Assembly: GCA_964528595.1 (NCBI GenBank)
Contig: CAZGTM010000015.1
Span: 1-64,000, forward strand
From: CAYFKJ01 sp964528595
GTDB lineage: Bacteria > Pseudomonadota > Alphaproteobacteria > UBA2966
DNA length: 64,000 bases
Direction of reading: 5' to 3'
Shown: piece by piece, positions 1 to 10,173 of the stretch
Numbering within the stretch: position 1 is the first letter of the stretch
Layout of the letters: each line of letters starts with the position of its first letter
Position numbers and translations under genes: made by a program
Notes under the pieces: model-generated
What the model saw: only the letters and a program-made list of their open reading frames with translations
Database searches by the model: none
Told to the model about the DNA's origin: nothing

Positions 1-2048
<2,048 letters not shown>

Positions 2049-2077
2049 TTTAAACGGTAGAAGAGAGAGACCCAATC

Positions 2078-2311
2078 ATGGCGATGGAAGCGGCGGATAT
2101 TGAACGCCTAATACGCGAAGGCATCCCCGATGCCGAGGTTTTAATCGAAGATTTGCGCGGCGACGGCGACCATTATGCGGCGCAGGTCACTTCGGCGTCA
2201 TTCGCCGGAAAAAGCCGTGTGCAACAGCACCAAATGGTATACAAAGCGCTGAAAGGCAGCATGGATAGCGCCTTACATGCGTTGGCCCTCACGACCGTGG
2301 CGCGCGACTAG
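2078..2311 (+). CDS. bolA: BolA/IbaG family protein
   Basis: Small (77 aa) BolA-family protein. Family members partner with monothiol glutaredoxins to hold and pass on [2Fe-2S] clusters and to sense iron status. The single BolA fold is recognisable by the central region around residues 36-66, where the RVQQHQMVYKAL segment matches the family signature containing the cluster-ligand histidine and the helix. A purine-rich AGAGAGAGA lies before the ATG. The gene sits directly upstream of a CGFS glutaredoxin, which is its expected functional partner, so the pair probably acts in iron-sulfur trafficking. Whether it is closer to BolA or IbaG cannot be settled by eye. Confidence 0.92.
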   Translation: MAMEAADIERLIREGIPDAEVLIEDLRGDGDHYAAQVTSASFAGKSRVQQHQMVYKALKGSMDSALHALALTTVARD

Positions 2312-2356
2312 CCCCCCAAAGTCCGTTATGCGTCCAAGCTCAAGGAACCTAACATT

Positions 2357-2695
2357 ATGACTGACAACCCCGTATTCGAACGCATCCAGCAGGAAGTCGA
2401 CGACCAGCCCGTCGTCCTCTTCATGAAGGGCACGCCCGTCTTTCCGCAGTGCGGCTTTTCCGCCACCGTGGTCCAGGTGCTCACCCACATTGGCGTCAAG
2501 TTCAAGGGCGTCGACGTCCTGATGGACCCGCAGGTGCGCGAAGGCATCAAGCAGTTCTCCGAATGGCCGACCATCCCGCAACTCTACGTCAAGGGCGAGT
2601 TCGTCGGCGGCTGCGACATCATCCGCGAAATGTTCGAAAGCGGCGAACTGCAGCAGCTCCTCTCCGAAAAGGGCGTGGAGACGCAGGCGGCTTAA
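2357..2695 (+). CDS. grxD: Monothiol glutaredoxin Grx4 type
   Basis: Monothiol glutaredoxin of 112 aa, the Grx4/Grx5 class that binds a glutathione-ligated [2Fe-2S] cluster and delivers it to apo-proteins. The signature CGFS active site lies at about residues 32-35, preceded by the conserved FMKGTP segment (residues 22-27) and followed by the [16 protein letters not shown] glutathione-binding region, which includes the cis-proline. Size and motifs match the single-domain family throughout. It follows bolA by 45 bases with an AAGGAA ribosome binding site and is closed by a strong terminator 25 bases after the stop, so it is the last gene of this transcript. Confidence 0.97.
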   Translation: MTDNPVFERIQQEVDDQPVVLFMKGTPVFPQCGFSATVVQVLTHIGVKFKGVDVLMDPQVREGIKQFSEWPTIPQLYVKGEFVGGCDIIREMFESGELQQLLSEKGVETQAA

Positions 2696-2720
2696 GCGAC
2701 CAACGCCAAGAAATAGAAAA

Positions 2721-2748
2721 CCCCGCCTTTTCAGGCGGGGTTTTTTTT
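2721..2748. terminator. Bidirectional intrinsic terminator between grxD and the NCS2 permease
   Basis: An 8-bp perfect GC-rich stem, CCCCGCCT paired with AGGCGGGG, closes a TTTC loop. It is followed on the plus strand by eight T residues. Read on the minus strand the same stem is followed by TTTTCTATTTC. The two flanking genes converge (grxD ends at 2695, the permease ends at 2769), so one hairpin can stop both transcripts. Confidence 0.93.
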
Positions 2749-2768
2749 GGCCACTTGACTGGCCAGGC

Positions 2769-4169
2769 TTATTCGCCGTCTCCGTGACCGGACATGCCGC
2801 CGGAGATTTCCTCCGTCTGATCTTCCGTCAACTCCTCGGGCAGAATCAGATTCAAAACAATGGCAATGAAAGCCGCGGGCAGCAGGCCAGAGGTAAGAAG
2901 GACCTTGGGTGTTGAGGGCAAGTGCTGCACGGCATCGGGCACCAATTGGAGGCCGAGGCCGACGGACAGCGACACTGCGAAGATCACCATGTTGCGCCGG
3001 TTCCAGGTGACGTCCGACAGCATGGAAACGCCCGCGGCGCAGACCATGCCGAACATGACGATGACGCCGCCGCCCAGCACTTCGATGGGCACCGTCGAGA
3101 TGATGGCGCCGACCTTCGGGATAAGCCCGCAGAGGATGAGGAATATCGCCCCGTAGGTCACGACGTGCCGGCTCATCACGCCCGTCATGGCGATCAGGCC
3201 GACGTTCTGGCTGAACGAGGTGTTGGGCAGGCTGCCGAACACGCCCGCGATCGCCGAGCCAAAACCATCGGCGTAAGTGGCGCCGGTGATCTCCTCGGCG
3301 GTGGCTTCGCGTTGCGCGCCGCCCTTGGTGATGCCGGAGACGTCGCCGACGGTTTCGACCGCGGAGACGAATGCCATCAGGCAGAAGCCGATAACGGCGG
3401 CCAGACTGAATTCAAAGCCGAAGTGGAGCGGGTCGGGCACGGCGAAGACCGCCGCTCGCGCGACGTTGCCAAATTGGACTTCGCCCATGAAGTAGGCGAC
3501 GACATAACCGGCGATTAGGCCCAACAGGACGGCGGCGATCGACACCATGCCGCGCGTAAAGAATTTCAAAGCCAGAGTGACCGCGATCACGACCAGCGCC
3601 ATGGACCAGTTTTCCAGGCTGCCGAATTCGGGCTTGCCCATGGCCGGGACGCCGCCCGCGGCGTACTGGATGCCGACCCGCACCAGGGCCAACCCGATCA
3701 TCAAAACGACCAGTCCCGTTACCAGCGGCGGCAGAGCGAAGCGGATTTTCCCGATGAAGGTCCCTAGGAAGGCATGGAACAGACCGCCGATGATGACGCC
3801 GCCGAACAGCGCGGGCATGGCGTCGACGCCCTTGCCGGCCACCAAGGGGATCATGACGGGGAGGAAGGCGAAGCTGGTGCCCTGGACGATCGGCAAGCGG
3901 GCGCCCACCGGACCAACACCGATGGTCTGGAAAAGCGTGGCGATCCCGGCAAAGAACATCGCCATCTGGATCATGTAGATCATCTGGGGGAAATCCGGCG
4001 AGTTCGAGCCGAAACCGAAACCGGCGACGCCGCAGACGATGATGGCGGGCGTGACGTTGGAAACGAACATCGCCAACACGTGCTGAATGCCAAGCGGCAC
4101 GGCCTGTGTAAGCGGCGGCGTATAATTGGGATCGCGCAGTTGCTCGGTCGTACCGATCGACGTGGTCAT
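2769..4169 (-). CDS. NCS2 family uracil/xanthine permease
   Basis: Inner-membrane nucleobase:proton symporter of the NCS2 (NAT) family, 466 aa, with around 14 hydrophobic segments. The family is recognisable from the QNVGLIAMTGV region at about residues 320-330, which carries the substrate-site Gln-Asn pair, and from the STVPIEVLGGG stretch near residue 363. An acidic and glycine/histidine-rich tail (residues about 447-466) is probably cytoplasmic. Substrate (uracil, xanthine, uric acid) cannot be assigned safely from sequence alone. It stands alone, convergent with grxD and divergent from the hydrolase at 4324. I saw no purine riboswitch in the 154-base upstream gap. Confidence 0.9.
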   Translation of the reverse strand: MTTSIGTTEQLRDPNYTPPLTQAVPLGIQHVLAMFVSNVTPAIIVCGVAGFGFGSNSPDFPQMIYMIQMAMFFAGIATLFQTIGVGPVGARLPIVQGTSFAFLPVMIPLVAGKGVDAMPALFGGVIIGGLFHAFLGTFIGKIRFALPPLVTGLVVLMIGLALVRVGIQYAAGGVPAMGKPEFGSLENWSMALVVIAVTLALKFFTRGMVSIAAVLLGLIAGYVVAYFMGEVQFGNVARAAVFAVPDPLHFGFEFSLAAVIGFCLMAFVSAVETVGDVSGITKGGAQREATAEEITGATYADGFGSAIAGVFGSLPNTSFSQNVGLIAMTGVMSRHVVTYGAIFLILCGLIPKVGAIISTVPIEVLGGGVIVMFGMVCAAGVSMLSDVTWNRRNMVIFAVSLSVGLGLQLVPDAVQHLPSTPKVLLTSGLLPAAFIAIVLNLILPEELTEDQTEEISGGMSGHGDGE

Positions 4170-4323
4170 GACTTACCCCCCGATAAAAATAGATTACCTG
4201 CTAATGGCCTTATCAAATCGACAGGCGGATTGAAAGGTTTTTGCAGTCCCCAGCGTCACCACCGATTTCGAGTTCATTGGAAATAGCGTAGTATCCTCGC
4301 CGGGAAATTCGAGGGGAGACATA

Positions 4324-5373
4324 ATGGCGAAGTTACAAGTGGTTGCCGGCTTGCTGGCGCTGAAGATGCCGGGCTGGGTATCGGGGCTTTGGTATGCCGG
4401 GCGCCGCACCACGGTGGACGGGTTGGAGCTCGATCCCAAGATCCAACTTATCTGCAGTATCGTCGAGGCGGTGCGCACCATTCCGGTTTCCGAACTGACG
4501 CCCGCCGACAGCCGCAAGCAACTCGCCATGTTCTCCAAACTGCTGGGGGGTGGACCGACGACGGTGGGTGGCGTCGAAAACCGTACTTTTCCCGGACCAG
4601 ACGGCGACGTTCCGGTGCGCATCTACAGGCCCGTCAATGCCGCCGACGGCCCCCAGCCCGTCCTGGTGTTCTACCACGGCGGCGGCTGGATTCAGGGCGA
4701 TCTCGACACCCACGACGAGCCCTGCCGCGTCATCGCCAACGCCTCGGGCGGAGCCGTGATTTCCATCGACTACCGCCTGGCGCCGGAGTCCAAGTTCCCG
4801 GCGGGAGTCGATGATTGCCTGGCGGCCTTCCGCTGGGTCCGGGACAATGCCGACGAACTGGGCATTGATGCCGGACGCATCGCGGTCGGCGGCGATTCGG
4901 CGGGCGGCAATATTTCCGTCGTGGTGTGCCAGCAACTGGCCGCGGCCGGCGAGCCGGGACCGATGTTTCAACTGTTGGTCTACCCCGCCACGGATTCCCG
5001 CCGCCAGTCGAAATCTTACGAGATATTCAAGGACGGCTTTTTCCTCACGCGGGAACGCATCGACTGGTACCTCGACCTTTACCTGAGCGATATGGCGGCG
5101 GAGCTCGAAAACCCCAAGTTTTCGCCTTACCATTCCGGCATCGATCTCGCCGGCCAGCCCCAGGCACTGATCGTCACGGCGGGCTTCGATCCACTGCGCG
5201 ACGAAGGGCGCGCGTATCACGAAAGTCTGACGGCGGCGGGTGTGAAGTCGGAGTATTTGCAATACGACGGCATGATCCATGCCTTCATCAACATGGCGGG
5301 CGTGGTGCCTCAGGGCGCCGATGCGCTTGCCAAATGCGGTGCAGCGCTCAGAGAGGCGTGGCGCGCGGCCTGA
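4324..5373 (+). CDS. Alpha/beta hydrolase, hormone-sensitive lipase (family IV) type
   Basis: Predicted carboxylesterase of 349 aa. It has the oxyanion-hole motif HGGGW at residues 118-122, the nucleophile motif GDSAGG at 190-195 (Ser192), an acid at Asp289 in a GFDPLRDEG segment, and the catalytic histidine at His319. This is the complete triad of the bacterial HSL family. The N-terminal 90 residues form the cap region and there is no signal peptide, so it should be cytosolic. GGGGAG lies 8 bases before the ATG. The stop codon abuts the stop of the convergent MORN gene with no base between them. The natural ester substrate is unknown. Confidence 0.9.
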   Translation: MAKLQVVAGLLALKMPGWVSGLWYAGRRTTVDGLELDPKIQLICSIVEAVRTIPVSELTPADSRKQLAMFSKLLGGGPTTVGGVENRTFPGPDGDVPVRIYRPVNAADGPQPVLVFYHGGGWIQGDLDTHDEPCRVIANASGGAVISIDYRLAPESKFPAGVDDCLAAFRWVRDNADELGIDAGRIAVGGDSAGGNISVVVCQQLAAAGEPGPMFQLLVYPATDSRRQSKSYEIFKDGFFLTRERIDWYLDLYLSDMAAELENPKFSPYHSGIDLAGQPQALIVTAGFDPLRDEGRAYHESLTAAGVKSEYLQYDGMIHAFINMAGVVPQGADALAKCGAALREAWRAA

Positions 5374-5913
5374 TCAATCGGCACCGCAAGCCGATTCCGC
5401 TGTTCCCACGGCCACCACGCGCTCGCCCATTCTCAGGCATCCGTTTGTCCAGCTTCCCTCCATCCGGGAACCGTCCGCCATCACAAGAACGCCAAACCCG
5501 TGCGCCTTGCCCCAACGCCAGCGGCCTTCGTATCGGTTGCCGGCTGGATAATTCATAACGCCTTGCCCGTTGTGATAGCCATCAAAGCTTTCACCTTCGT
5601 AGCGCCTGCCGTCGGCGTAGACGACGACGCTGCGCCCACTATTCCGGCCGTTGCTGATTGTGCCGGTGGAAGCCTGCTCTCGCCATCGACCGTCCTCGAA
5701 GTAGCGCCAAACTTGCGTACCGTGGCCGTGCGCCCGTCCGTTGACGCAGGCGCCCGACCACGTCACCGTTTCCCGTGGTTTCGGATCGGCGTTGCGAATG
5801 ACGCAATCTTTCTTGTTTGAGATTTGTTCCCAGCGAGCGCCGGCAACGCTCTGACCGACCGCTGCCACCACCGCAACCGCGCCGATAATCGTGTACTTCC
5901 CCCATCCCGACAT
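5374..5913 (-). CDS. Secreted or membrane-anchored MORN-repeat protein
   Basis: Protein of 179 aa with a hydrophobic N-terminal segment (residues about 7-26) that ends in a plausible signal-peptidase site near VAGA, so it is probably exported or anchored. The rest carries about four MORN-type repeats: one at VNGRAHGHG, then consecutive units around YEGESFDGYHNGQG, YEGRWRWGKAHGFG and MEGSW. MORN repeats form an open beta hairpin ladder used in protein or lipid contacts. I chose the start at 5913 because GGGAG precedes that ATG; the frame stays open for 24 more codons upstream, but these look unlike protein. Five cysteines hint at disulfides. Specific function unknown. Confidence 0.8.
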   Translation of the reverse strand: MSGWGKYTIIGAVAVVAAVGQSVAGARWEQISNKKDCVIRNADPKPRETVTWSGACVNGRAHGHGTQVWRYFEDGRWREQASTGTISNGRNSGRSVVVYADGRRYEGESFDGYHNGQGVMNYPAGNRYEGRWRWGKAHGFGVLVMADGSRMEGSWTNGCLRMGERVVAVGTAESACGAD

Positions 5914-6008
5914 CGCAAGCTCCCAAGAAAAAAGCCGCTCAACGTCTCCGCTGAGCAGCTTATCTCGGATCGCGGCAGCCGCCAAATGGCAGCGCTAAGC
6001 CCGGGTGG

Positions 6009-6626
6009 CTAACGCGAGTAGTACTCGACCACCAGATTTGGTTCCATCTGGACGGGGTACGGGACGTCGGCCAGTAAGGGAATGCGGGTGAAGGTGCCGG
6101 TGCGCTTCTTGGCATCGACATCCATGTAGTCGGGCCAGTCGCGTTCGGGGCTGTCGATGGCTTCCATCACAAGCTCCATGTCGCGGGACTTTTCCTTTAC
6201 CTCGATCACGTCGCCGACTTGTACGCGGTAGGAAGGAATGTTGACCTTCTTGCCGTTGACCTTGACGTGGCCGTGGTTGACGAACTGACGCGAGGCGAAA
6301 ACGGTGGGCACAAATTTCATGCGGTAAACCACGGCGTCCAGACGGCGCTCCAGGAGGCCAATCAGGTTCTCCGAGGTATCTCCGCGCAGCTTGTCGGCTT
6401 CGTCGTAGGTCCGGCGGAACTGCTTTTCGGTGATGTTGCCGTAATAGCCTTTCAGCTTCTGCTTGGCGCGAAGCTGAATGCCGAAATCGCTCGGCCGGCG
6501 GCGGCGGGCCTGGCCGTGCTGGCCGGGGCCGTATTCACGGACGTTGACGGGGCTCTTGGGCCGGCCCCAGAGGTTTACACCCAGGGTACGGTTAATCTTG
6601 TACTTCGACTTGATGCGTTTGCTCAT
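6009..6626 (-). CDS. rpsD: 30S ribosomal protein S4
   Basis: Ribosomal protein S4, 205 aa, a primary 16S rRNA binder that nucleates assembly of the 30S body. The N-terminal [13 protein letters not shown], the [13 protein letters not shown] segment, and the S4 RNA-binding domain (about residues 95-160, including [11 protein letters not shown] and the VNIPSYRV stretch) are diagnostic. The frame is open for 36 codons upstream, but the family N-terminus fixes the start at 6626. It is a single gene here, as is usual in alphaproteobacteria, outside the main ribosomal protein operons. A strong promoter lies about 130 bases upstream. Confidence 0.98.
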   Translation of the reverse strand: MSKRIKSKYKINRTLGVNLWGRPKSPVNVREYGPGQHGQARRRRPSDFGIQLRAKQKLKGYYGNITEKQFRRTYDEADKLRGDTSENLIGLLERRLDAVVYRMKFVPTVFASRQFVNHGHVKVNGKKVNIPSYRVQVGDVIEVKEKSRDMELVMEAIDSPERDWPDYMDVDAKKRTGTFTRIPLLADVPYPVQMEPNLVVEYYSR

Positions 6627-6753
6627 GTGCTTGGCACTCGACTCTCTTTGTATCGGATTTCCATGACCCCAAAGGGACAGTCGGGAAATCTGAGCTGCGG
6701 TTAAAGGTATTAGCGAAACACGGCCCCGGATCAACCGGAGCCGCGAAGTGGGG

Positions 6754-6783
6754 GTAATACACGCCCCCGGCCCCTTCTGTCAA
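6754..6783 (-). promoter_or_regulatory. Likely sigma-70 promoter for rpsD
   Basis: On the minus strand a perfect TTGACA -35 hexamer (6778-6783) is followed after 18 bases by TATTAC (6754-6759), four of six matches to the -10 consensus. Transcription would begin near 6747 and leave a leader of about 120 bases before rpsD, long enough to hold an S4-binding control structure, although I could not identify one. Confidence 0.65.
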
Positions 6784-6807
6784 ACCTTTCCGGGCCTGGA
6801 AACGGCG

Positions 6808-7605
6808 TTATTTTTTGGGCCTGCGGCGCTGATTGGGACCGCCGAAATCCACCAGTGCCGCGATCACGCCGCGCAACATGCGGACCTCGTTGTCATGGGG
6901 CCGGGCGCGCTGGAAGAAATTGCGCAATTTCCGCACCACGCTGGGTCTTTTTTCCGGCGGAAAAAGGAAACCGGCCGCATCCAGTTCGCTTTCCAGGTGG
7001 TTGAAGAACGAATTCATGGCTTTGCCGTCGGCCAGAGGCTGTTCCGGGTCCAAAATCCGGGGCGCCGGCGAACGATCTTCCTCGTCCAGCCCCGCCTGAA
7101 ACCACTCATAGGCCACCAGCAGGACGGACTGCGCCAAGTTCAGGGAGGAAAATGACGGATTGACCGGCACGGTTATGATGCTTTGGGCCAGGGCGACGTC
7201 ATCATTGTTCAGCCCCCAGCGTTCGGCGCCGAACAGCACGCCGGCTTTCTCCCCCGCTTCGCTCGCTTGGCGCATCTCCGCGGCGGCCGTCCTCGGCGGC
7301 GCTTCGGGCAGGTAACTGTCCCTGCGCCGTGCCGTTGCCGCGTAAACGAAGCTGAGATCGGCTATGGCCTCTTCGGTGCTCTCGAACACCTGGACGCCAT
7401 CGATCACCACGTCGGCGCCCGAGGCCGACGCGCGCGTGCTCTCGTTGGGCCAGCCGTCGCGCGGATTGACGATGCGCAGGTCGGTCAGGCCGAAATTCAG
7501 CATGGCACGTGCCGTTGTGCCGATGTTCTCGCCCAACTGGGGTTCGACGAGGATCACCGTGGGGCCGCCGAGGACGGCGTCGCGTGTTTTATCGGTTCCG
7601 GCCAT
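6808..7605 (-). CDS. trmJ: tRNA (cytidine/uridine-2'-O-)-methyltransferase TrmJ
   Basis: SPOUT-class RNA methyltransferase of 265 aa. The N-terminal EPQLGENIGTTARAMLNFGL segment is the classic start of TrmJ, which methylates the 2'-O of tRNA position 32 using SAM. The RIVNPRDGWPN motif and the C-terminal knot motifs VLFGAERWGLNN (about residues 122-133) and NPSFSSLNLAQSV (about 148-160) complete the SPOUT fold. The tail after about residue 200 is the usual helical extension. It is 30 bases downstream of rarD and may share that transcript. Confidence 0.95.
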   Translation of the reverse strand: MAGTDKTRDAVLGGPTVILVEPQLGENIGTTARAMLNFGLTDLRIVNPRDGWPNESTRASASGADVVIDGVQVFESTEEAIADLSFVYAATARRRDSYLPEAPPRTAAAEMRQASEAGEKAGVLFGAERWGLNNDDVALAQSIITVPVNPSFSSLNLAQSVLLVAYEWFQAGLDEEDRSPAPRILDPEQPLADGKAMNSFFNHLESELDAAGFLFPPEKRPSVVRKLRNFFQRARPHDNEVRMLRGVIAALVDFGGPNQRRRPKK

Positions 7606-7635
7606 GGCGAAAACTAGTTTTTAGTACCGTCGCGG

Positions 7636-8535
7636 TCAAGCGCGCCTGGCTTTTAGTAGCGAGGGCAGCGTATAGAGCGCCAGTGCCACCCAAATGCAGG
7701 CAAACGTCACGAGCAGGGTTGGGCTGAGCGGCTCCCCCCAGATGAAGATGGCGGAGAAGAAATGCAGCGTCGGCGCGATGTACTGCATCACGCCGATGGT
7801 CGAAAGCTTGAGCCGCCGGGCACCTTCGGTAAAAAGAAGCAACGGTACGGCGGTAAACACGCCGAGGAAAATCAGGGTGGTCAGCGCCTGCGGGCCGCTC
7901 GCCGCCACGCCGGACTGCGCCGAGACGCCGAGGTAAACAAGATAGCCAAGCGCAAAGGGCAAAAGCACGACCGTCTCCACAAAAAGCCCTTCTGTGGCTT
8001 CGACCTTGGCAATTTTTCGGGCATAGCCGTAAAAGCCGAACAGCACCGCCAAACTCAGCGAGACCCAAGGGACTTCGCCGAGCGCCCAGGTCTGATTGAA
8101 TACGCCCGCCGCCGCGATGGCGACAGCCAACGTCTGGATCTTGCTGAGGCGCTCCCGCAACAGGAAGAAGCCAAGCAGGACCGTGACCAAGGGATTGATG
8201 TAGTACCCCAGACTAACCTGCAGGATCTGTCCCCGGTTAACGGCAAGGATGAAGATCACCCAGGTGGCCGCCAGCAGGCTGCTTGTGATGGTCAGAATCA
8301 CGAGATCGCGCCGCGATCTCAGCACCGCTCGAAATCTTCCCCAGCGCACGCGCAGCGAAATCAGGATAACCAAGAATACGACGCCCCAAAGCACCCGGTG
8401 GGCCAGGGTTTCGAACATGGGAATATCCGAAACGAGCTTGAAGCCGGAGGGAATACCGCCCCAAACCATGAAGGCGGCGAAGGCATAGAACACACCCTTC
8501 CGCGCCTCCGACGCGGATCCAATGTTATCGGTCAT
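7636..8535 (-). CDS. rarD: RarD-type EamA family transporter
   Basis: Inner-membrane protein of 299 aa with about ten transmembrane helices in two EamA repeats. The N-terminal KGVFYAFAAFMVWGGIP and the LAHRVLWGVVFL segment are typical of the RarD branch (historically linked to chloramphenicol sensitivity), as are the GYYINPLVTVLLG and QYIAPTLHFF stretches. Family members export amino acids or other metabolites, but no substrate can be inferred here. The gene begins 15 bases after cimA, suggesting co-transcription with cysS-cimA. Confidence 0.92.
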   Translation of the reverse strand: MTDNIGSASEARKGVFYAFAAFMVWGGIPSGFKLVSDIPMFETLAHRVLWGVVFLVILISLRVRWGRFRAVLRSRRDLVILTITSSLLAATWVIFILAVNRGQILQVSLGYYINPLVTVLLGFFLLRERLSKIQTLAVAIAAAGVFNQTWALGEVPWVSLSLAVLFGFYGYARKIAKVEATEGLFVETVVLLPFALGYLVYLGVSAQSGVAASGPQALTTLIFLGVFTAVPLLLFTEGARRLKLSTIGVMQYIAPTLHFFSAIFIWGEPLSPTLLVTFACIWVALALYTLPSLLKARRA

Positions 8536-8550
8536 CGACTTAGCGGGGGT

Positions 8551-10161
8551 TCAACTGCTGCCGGCGGGGGCGCCGTCGCGATAGAGCTTATAGATGATAG
8601 AATCGATCAGGGCCTGGAACGAGGCATCGACGATATTGGGCGACACGCCGACGGTCGACCAGCGGTGACCGTGCGCGTCCATGCTTTCGATCATCACGCG
8701 CGTTACCGCGCCGGTACCCTGCTGGGTCAGGATCCGGACCTTGTAGTCGGCCAGTTCGAGATCGTCGATATAGCTTGAATACTTGCCGAGATCCTTGCGT
8801 AGCGCGTCGTCCAGCGCGTTCACCGGACCGTTGCCCTCGCCCGCCGACATCAGGACTTCCCCGTCGATGTCGATCTTGACCGTCGCTTCGGAAACCGTGA
8901 CCAGTTCGCCTTTGGCGTTGTGGCGGCGTTCGACCATGACGCGGAAGCTTTCAACCTCGAAATAGCTGGGCACCTCGCCCAAAGCGCGGCGCGCCATCAG
9001 TTCGAAGCTGGCTTCGGCCCCGTCGTAGGTGTAGCCCTGGAATTCCCGCTCCTTGACCTCCTCGACCAGCGCCAGAATGCGCTTGTCATCGGCTTCGACC
9101 TCGATGCCGATGTCGTTCAATTGCATCAGTACGTTCGCCTTGCCGGCCTGATCGGATATCAGGACGTGGCGCTGGTTGCCCACGGTCTCCGGCGGTACGT
9201 GCTCGTAGGTCCGGGGATCCTTGAGGACGGCGGAACCGTGCACGCCGCCCTTATGGGCGAACGCGGCGGAGCCGACATAGGCCGCGTGGGGGTTGGGTGC
9301 GCGGTTGAGCAGTTCGTCGAGCAATCGAGAGGTGTGGGTGAGTTGCTTCAAGCCTTCCGCACCGACGCTGGTCTCAAACCTATCGGCGAACTCCGGTTTC
9401 AATACAAGCGTCGGAATGAGTGATGTCAGGTTGGCGTTGCCGCAGCGTTCGCCGAGGCCGTTCAAGCTGCCCTGGACGTGCCGCACACCGGCGTTTACGG
9501 CAGCCAATGTATTGGCCACGGCGTTTTCCGTATCGTTGTGGGCATGAATGCCTAGGTGATCCCCAGGCACATGCTGTGAAACCTCCCGCACGATATGGTC
9601 GATTTCGTGCGGCAGGTTGCCGCCGTTGGTATCGCACAGGACGATCCAGCGAGCGCCGTTCTCGTAGGCCGATTTAATGCAGTTCAGGGAAAACTCTGGG
9701 TTGGATTTGAAGCCGTCAAAGAAATGCTCGGCGTCGAACAATGCCTCGCCGGCGCGCTCCACGGCGGCCGCCACGCTGTCGCCGATCAGATCGACAGCCT
9801 CATCGAGTTCGATGCCCAACGCCACCTCGGCCTGGTAATCCCAAGTCTTGCCGAACAGGCACACCGCGTCGACGTCGGCGTCGATGACGGTCACCAGGCC
9901 CGGATCGTTGGCGGCGCTGCGGCCGGCGCGGCGGGTCATGCCGAAAGAGGTGAACTTCGCGTGCTTGAATTTCGGCCGGTCCTCGAACAGAGCCGTATCG
10001 GTCTGGTTGGCGCCCGGCCAGCCACCCTCAATGTAGTCGATGCCGAGTTTGTCCAGCGCCGCCGCAATGAGCCGCTTGTCCTCGAGCGAAAAGTCCACGC
10101 CCTGCGTCTGGTTGCCGTCACGCAGGGTCGTATCGAAGAGGGAGAGGTGTTCCTTCGCCAT
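8551..10161 (-). CDS. cimA: (R)-citramalate synthase
   Basis: Condenses acetyl-CoA and pyruvate to citramalate, a threonine-independent entry to isoleucine. The 536-aa protein begins with the LFDTTLRDGNQTQGVDFS segment, the metal and substrate motif of the alpha-isopropylmalate synthase family. HAHNDTENAVAN (about residues 205-216) carries the metal-binding histidines, and the C-terminal ~120 residues form the LeuA allosteric domain, so feedback inhibition by isoleucine is likely. The N-terminal pocket sequence fits citramalate rather than isopropylmalate synthase. It lies 12 bases behind cysS, a pairing seen in related alphaproteobacteria. Confidence 0.94.
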   Translation of the reverse strand: MAKEHLSLFDTTLRDGNQTQGVDFSLEDKRLIAAALDKLGIDYIEGGWPGANQTDTALFEDRPKFKHAKFTSFGMTRRAGRSAANDPGLVTVIDADVDAVCLFGKTWDYQAEVALGIELDEAVDLIGDSVAAAVERAGEALFDAEHFFDGFKSNPEFSLNCIKSAYENGARWIVLCDTNGGNLPHEIDHIVREVSQHVPGDHLGIHAHNDTENAVANTLAAVNAGVRHVQGSLNGLGERCGNANLTSLIPTLVLKPEFADRFETSVGAEGLKQLTHTSRLLDELLNRAPNPHAAYVGSAAFAHKGGVHGSAVLKDPRTYEHVPPETVGNQRHVLISDQAGKANVLMQLNDIGIEVEADDKRILALVEEVKEREFQGYTYDGAEASFELMARRALGEVPSYFEVESFRVMVERRHNAKGELVTVSEATVKIDIDGEVLMSAGEGNGPVNALDDALRKDLGKYSSYIDDLELADYKVRILTQQGTGAVTRVMIESMDAHGHRWSTVGVSPNIVDASFQALIDSIIYKLYRDGAPAGSS

Positions 10162-10173
10162 CGGCCTAACTAC

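Noticed and set aside
4170..4323. A purine riboswitch before the NCS2 permease
   Set aside because: No three-way-junction core could be found on the minus strand and no conserved purine-aptamer loops are visible.
7762..8778. A 338-codon frame antisense to rarD and cimA
   Set aside because: Composition is rich in Arg, Gln and His with no motifs; rarD transmembrane pattern and cimA C-terminus are clear.
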